Assembly (NCBI GenBank): GCA_036394195.1
Contig: DASWFO010000062.1
Span: 1-64,000 of the forward strand
Reading direction: 5' to 3'
From: DATJPD01 sp036394195
Lineage (GTDB): Bacteria; Pseudomonadota; Alphaproteobacteria; CACIAM-22H2
Length of the DNA: 64,000 nucleotides
Below, in pieces: positions 60,573 to 64,000 of the stretch. The position numbers and the translations under genes are program-made. The notes beneath the pieces are model-generated. The model searched no databases, was not told the origin of the DNA, and saw nothing but the letters and a program-made list of their open reading frames with translations. How positions within the stretch are numbered: the stretch's first letter is position 1; each line of letters begins with the position of its first letter.

Positions 60573-61910
60573 TTACGCTGCTGTCGCCTCGTCGTCGGGA
60601 TCCTTCAGCAGATCGGCCGACGAGACCGGCTTGTCGGTCACCTTCGCCATTTCGACGATGAAGTCGATGACCTTGTCCTCGAACAGCGGCGCCCGCAACT
60701 GAGCCAGCGCTTCGGGCTGATTGCGGTAGAAATCCACCACCTTGCGCTCCTGGCCCGGGAAGCGGCGCGCTTCCTCGATCAGGGCCCGGTTGACCTCTTC
60801 CTGGGTGACCTCGATGTTGTTGAGCCGCCCCACCTCGGACAGCAACAGCCCCAGGCGCACCCGCCGCTCGGCGATGCCGCGGAACTCCTTCTTGAGGTCG
60901 TCGTCGGACTTGCCGGTGATGGTCGGGTCCTGGTCGCCGCGCTTGCGCGCCTCCTCGACGCTGCGCCAGATCGCGTCGAACTCCATGTCGACCATGCCCT
61001 GTGGCACCTGGAAATCGTGCGTCTCCGCCAGCTTGTCAAGGAGCTGCCGCTTCAGCCGGGCGCGCGAGCGCCGCGAATAGTCGCGGGTGATCTGCTCGCC
61101 GACCGATTTCTTGAGCGTCGGCACGTCGTCGAAGCCCATCGCCTTGGCAAAGGCCTCGTCGACCACCGCCGGCTGCTTTTCGTGGATCTCTTTGATGGTC
61201 ACGGTGAAGACCGCGTCCTTCCCGGCGAGCTTGTCGCTGCCGTATTCCTTCGGGAAGGTGACCTTCACGTCGGTCGTCGTCCCGGCTTTGTGGCCGACCA
61301 GCTGATCCTCGAAGCCCGGGATGAACTGATTGCTCCCGAGCTCGAGCCGGTGGTCCTTTGCCGCCCCGCCCGGGAATTCCTGGCCGTCGATGCGCCCGAC
61401 GAAGTCGATTACCGCGACGTCGCCCTTCTGGGTCGGGCGTTCGGCGGTCACTTTATCGGTCTTGCGGTTATGCTCGGCGATCCGCTCGAGCGCCGAATTG
61501 ATCTCCTCGTCGCTGGCTTCGGCCTTCATCCGCTCCAGCGACAGGTCGCCGAAATTCATCGGCTTGATGTCGGGCAGGAGCTCGACCGCCATCTTGTATT
61601 CGAGGTTGTTGCCTTCGGTGAACGAGGTGATCTCGATCTTCGGCTGTACCGCCGGCCGCAGGCCGCGCTCGCCCATGGCCTGGCTCGAGGAATCATTGAC
61701 CGCCCGCTCCAGCACCTCGCCCAGCACCGACTGACCGAAGCGCTTCTTCAGCACCGGCATCGGCACCTTGCCCGGGCGGAAGCCCGGCAACTTGGCCGTC
61801 CGGCCGAGCTCCTCCAGCCGGTCATTCATCTTGGTTTCGATATCGGTGGACGCTACGACGACCTTGAACTCGCGCTTGAGGCCTTCGCTGCTGATTTCGG
61901 TGACTTGCAT
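60573..61910 (-). CDS. tig: Trigger factor
   Basis: The product is 445 residues. Ribosome-binding N-domain (GLKREFKVVVAS..., with FRPGKVPMPVLKKRFG signature), a PPIase domain (GDVAVIDFVGRIDGQEFPGG) and a long helical C-domain. A ribosome-bound chaperone. It precedes clpP as in most bacteria. Confidence 0.96.
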   Translation of the reverse strand: MQVTEISSEGLKREFKVVVASTDIETKMNDRLEELGRTAKLPGFRPGKVPMPVLKKRFGQSVLGEVLERAVNDSSSQAMGERGLRPAVQPKIEITSFTEGNNLEYKMAVELLPDIKPMNFGDLSLERMKAEASDEEINSALERIAEHNRKTDKVTAERPTQKGDVAVIDFVGRIDGQEFPGGAAKDHRLELGSNQFIPGFEDQLVGHKAGTTTDVKVTFPKEYGSDKLAGKDAVFTVTIKEIHEKQPAVVDEAFAKAMGFDDVPTLKKSVGEQITRDYSRRSRARLKRQLLDKLAETHDFQVPQGMVDMEFDAIWRSVEEARKRGDQDPTITGKSDDDLKKEFRGIAERRVRLGLLLSEVGRLNNIEVTQEEVNRALIEEARRFPGQERKVVDFYRNQPEALAQLRAPLFEDKVIDFIVEMAKVTDKPVSSADLLKDPDDEATAA

Positions 61911-62016
61911 GGGCGGGATCGTCGCTCGGATAGGATTAGGGTTTCAGGCGTCTTCGCGCCTATCGGGGGCTCGGACGGGTATGGGGCTCGGACGGGCGTT
62001 CTCCGCGGCGGGCGTC

Positions 62017-62101
62017 TGGTGCGGGCGGAGGGACTTGAACCCACACGACTTTCGTCACCAGAACCTAAATCTGGCGTGTCTACCAGTTCCACCACGCCCG
62101 C
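62017..62101 (-). tRNA. tRNA-Leu (TAG)
   Basis: 85 nt with encoded CCA and a long variable arm (TGACGAAAGTCGT). The acceptor GCGGGCG pairs with CGCCCGC. The anticodon loop ATTTAGG gives TAG, reading CUA/CUG Leu codons. The T-arm is GGGTTCAAGTCCC. Confidence 0.97.
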
Positions 62102-62243
62102 GCCCGGGCCTTAAGCCGGCTTCACGGGCCAGCTATGTAGAGTGTTCACAAACCCGCGTCAATATTGGGCCAGGGACAGCCTTGCAGGGAGCCGAACCCA
62201 GTCTTATGATATACGGCAGTTTCTATGTATAGGGTAAGGCCAC

Positions 62244-62477
62244 ATGCTGATCGCAAAATGGGGCAACAGCCTCGCTGTCCGGTTGCCGAAGTCGGTCGTC
62301 GAGGCCCTTCGCCTAAAGGAAGGAGATTCGGTCGAGATTCAGGTGACCGGAACGCGCTCCTTCGAGATCGGCCGCGCGCCCAACGCACGTGAATTACTGG
62401 CGCGCCTGAGAAAGTACCGGGGCCGCCTGCCGGCCGGGTTCAAGTTCGACCGGCTGGAGGCGAATGAGCGCGGCTGA
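62244..62477 (+). CDS. AbrB/MazE-type antitoxin
   Basis: The product is 77 residues with the swapped-hairpin AbrB fold (MLIAKWGNSLAVRLPKSVVE, LRLKEGDSVEIQV), then a helical C-terminus. It should bind DNA of its own promoter and neutralise the PIN toxin encoded downstream, with which it overlaps by 14 bp. Confidence 0.85.
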   Translation: MLIAKWGNSLAVRLPKSVVEALRLKEGDSVEIQVTGTRSFEIGRAPNARELLARLRKYRGRLPAGFKFDRLEANERG

Positions 62478-62871
62478 GGTTTTCTTCGATACCGACGTCC
62501 TCGTTTATCTTCTGTCCGCCGATCACGCGAAGGCAGACCGCGCCGAATCATTGATCGCCGCCGGCGGCACCATCAGCGTCCAGGTGCTCAACGAATTCGT
62601 GTCGGTGGCCCTGCGCAAGAGCGCGCTGGACCTCGCCGGCATCCGTGAGATCCTGGCGACTGTCCGCGCGGTGTGCCGGGTCGCTCCCGTGGACATCGAG
62701 ACCCACGATCTCGCGCTCGATTTGGTCGAGCGATATCGGTTCTCGATCTACGACGGCCTCATTATCGCGGCGGCGCTGCGCGCCGAGTGCACGCTGCTCT
62801 ACAGCGAAGACCTGCATCACGGTCAGGCCATCGACGGGCTTACCATCCAAAATCCGTTTTCCGCTGCGTAG
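62464..62871 (+). CDS. vapC: PIN-domain ribonuclease toxin (VapC-like)
   Basis: The product is 135 residues, complete. The PIN core has FDTDVLVYLLS (first Asp), QVLNEFVSVALRK (Glu), FSIYDGLIIAAAL (Asp) and LYSEDLHHG (Asp). An RNA-cleaving toxin partnered with the AbrB-like antitoxin. It is intact, in contrast to the decayed toxin at 29450. Confidence 0.87.
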   Translation: MSAAEVFFDTDVLVYLLSADHAKADRAESLIAAGGTISVQVLNEFVSVALRKSALDLAGIREILATVRAVCRVAPVDIETHDLALDLVERYRFSIYDGLIIAAALRAECTLLYSEDLHHGQAIDGLTIQNPFSAA

Positions 62872-62874
62872 ATT

Positions 62875-64000
62875 TCACCCCAGGCAGAGGCTGGCGGCGG
62901 CATTCAGGATCGCCTCCGCATCGAGGCCATAGACCCGATAAAGGTCGGGGATATCGCCCGACTGCCCGAAATGGTCGACGCCGAGGCTCCGGATGCGATG
63001 GCCGCGCACGGACCCCAGCCAGGACAACGTCGCCGGATGGCCGTCGATCACGGTCACCAGCCCCGCACCGGGCTGCAGCTTGGCCAGCAGGCGGTCGATC
63101 TGCGAGGCCGGCCCGGCGGCCCGCCAATCGGCGTGCAGCCGATCGGGTGACGTGACCGCGAGGAGGCCCGCCCCGGGCACGTCCTCCAGGATCTGGCGGT
63201 GGGCGTCGGCGGCTTCAGGCGCCACGGGCCCGGCATAGACCACTGCGAGATCCGCCTCCGGCGAGGGCGGCCGCACCCAATAGCCGCCAGCCACCACGTC
63301 CGCCTTGAGCGCCGGGTCGAGAGGCCGCGACGGCTGGACGAGCGGCCGCGTGGACAGGCGGAGATAGACCGAGCCGCCGTCCTGCTCCTGCATGTGCCGG
63401 AAGCCCCATTCCATGATCGCCGCCAGTTCGTCGACATAGGCGGGCTCGAAATAGGCGAGGCCCGGCTGCCCCATGCCGATCAGCGGCGTCGCGATCGACT
63501 GATGCGCGCCCCCTTCGGGCGCCAAGGTGAGGCCGGCCGGCGTCGCGGCGATCATGAACCGCGCGTCCTGGTAGCAGGCATAGTTCAGCGCATCGAGGCC
63601 GCGCTGGATGAACGGGTCGTAGAGCGTGCCCACCGGCAGCAGCCGCGCGCCGAACAGCGGGCCGGCCAGGCCGGCCGCGGCCAGCATCAGGAAAAAGTTG
63701 TGCTCGGCGATGCCGAGCTCGATGTGCTGGCCCTTGGGACTCATCGCCCAGGTCTGGGCGGAGACGACCTTCTCCGCCTTGAACACGTCCGACTTGTCAC
63801 GGCGGTCGAACAACCCGCGCCGGTTCACCCAGCCGCCGAGATTGGTCGACACCGTCACGTCCGGCGACGTCGTCACGATGCGCGCGGCAAGCTCGCTGGT
63901 CCCGCCGGCGAGGTCGAACAAGATCCGGCCGAAGCCTTCCTGTGTCGACACGGTCTTGCCGGCGTCGATCTTCGGCACCGGAAAATCGGCCGGGACCGCT
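62875..64000 (-). CDS. Transketolase-like protein, C-terminal part
   Basis: The frame is open to the right edge at 64000, so the N-terminus is missing; about 375 residues are visible. The pyrimidine-binding region (HIELGIAEHNFFLMLAAAGL, LTLAPEGGAHQSIATP) and the C-terminal ligase-like domain (AVVYAGPVAPEAADAH, SLGVDHFGQSGDIPDLYRVYGL) match the transketolase or pyruvate-dehydrogenase-E1 homodimeric families of thiamine-diphosphate enzymes. Which one cannot be decided from this part. Confidence 0.8.
   Translation of the reverse strand, partial: AVPADFPVPKIDAGKTVSTQEGFGRILFDLAGGTSELAARIVTTSPDVTVSTNLGGWVNRRGLFDRRDKSDVFKAEKVVSAQTWAMSPKGQHIELGIAEHNFFLMLAAAGLAGPLFGARLLPVGTLYDPFIQRGLDALNYACYQDARFMIAATPAGLTLAPEGGAHQSIATPLIGMGQPGLAYFEPAYVDELAAIMEWGFRHMQEQDGGSVYLRLSTRPLVQPSRPLDPALKADVVAGGYWVRPPSPEADLAVVYAGPVAPEAADAHRQILEDVPGAGLLAVTSPDRLHADWRAAGPASQIDRLLAKLQPGAGLVTVIDGHPATLSWLGSVRGHRIRSLGVDHFGQSGDIPDLYRVYGLDAEAILNAAASLCLG

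Overview
The window is GC-rich chromosomal DNA from an alphaproteobacterium, most like the Rhizobiales/Rhodospirillales/Reyranellales side of the class. The clues are the tig-clpP-clpX-lon-hup block, a contiguous 14-gene nuo operon (nuoA to nuoN, read on the minus strand) followed by birA-coaX-rnj-mce-DUF1467-proS, and short palindromic intergenic repeats of the kind common in these genomes. Assignment rests on gene order and protein similarity recalled from memory; no search was run.

The window has two halves. Positions 1-28250 form a metal-handling island. 1-1675: a secreted Cys/His-rich protein, a 26-codon reading frame and an ArsP/DUF318-type permease. 1822-10852: a mixed locus. A divergent flavin-dependent (NtaA/DmoA-like) monooxygenase faces an NMT1-type ABC substrate-binding protein; a copper module (csoR, copZ, copA, cueR) and DUF1636 and DUF1989 genes follow; the ABC ATPase and permease come last. 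The spacer between monooxygenase and binding protein carries a CueR-like dyad and a perfect CsoR-like palindrome, so the uptake/oxidation genes may be copper-controlled. This is the best candidate for an undescribed system. 11060-12727: a mercury/lead-type operon (a MerR regulator fused to an HMA domain, a CcdA-like membrane protein, and a 56-residue CPxCGxCP protein) with two matching MerR-type promoters of 20-bp spacer. 12780-14080: two c-type cytochromes, one fused to a Met/His-rich membrane segment. 14172-14327: a porin 3' remnant. 14405-23587: a Cus-type copper/silver efflux locus (cusA, cusB, cusC-like) with three related 'APxDYRFE' periplasmic proteins, a Met-rich protein and two secreted Cys/Met proteins. 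24200-27438: a CpxP/Spy-like protein, a second Cu-type P-ATPase with YHS and metal-binding N-terminal domains, and a divergent second csoR.

Positions 28250-64000 are mostly housekeeping: a dienelactone-hydrolase-like protein; a Phd antitoxin with a frameshifted PIN toxin; proS; a putative structured small RNA; tag; a DUF1467 gene; methylmalonyl-CoA epimerase; RNase J; coaX; birA; nuoN-nuoA with a pentapeptide-repeat gene between nuoG and nuoF; tRNA-Asp; a STAS-like protein; mtnA; a beta-barrel protein; tRNA-Val; hup; lon; clpX; clpP; tig; tRNA-Leu; an intact AbrB/PIN toxin-antitoxin pair; and the 3' part of a transketolase-like gene that runs off the right edge.

Functionally, the island covers copper at several levels: cytoplasmic sensing (CueR, two CsoR), a chaperone (CopZ), inner-membrane export (two P-ATPases) and trans-envelope export (CusABC-like), with several small secreted Met/His/Cys-rich proteins as likely periplasmic metal binders. 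No rRNA, phage genes, insertion sequence or CRISPR array was seen.
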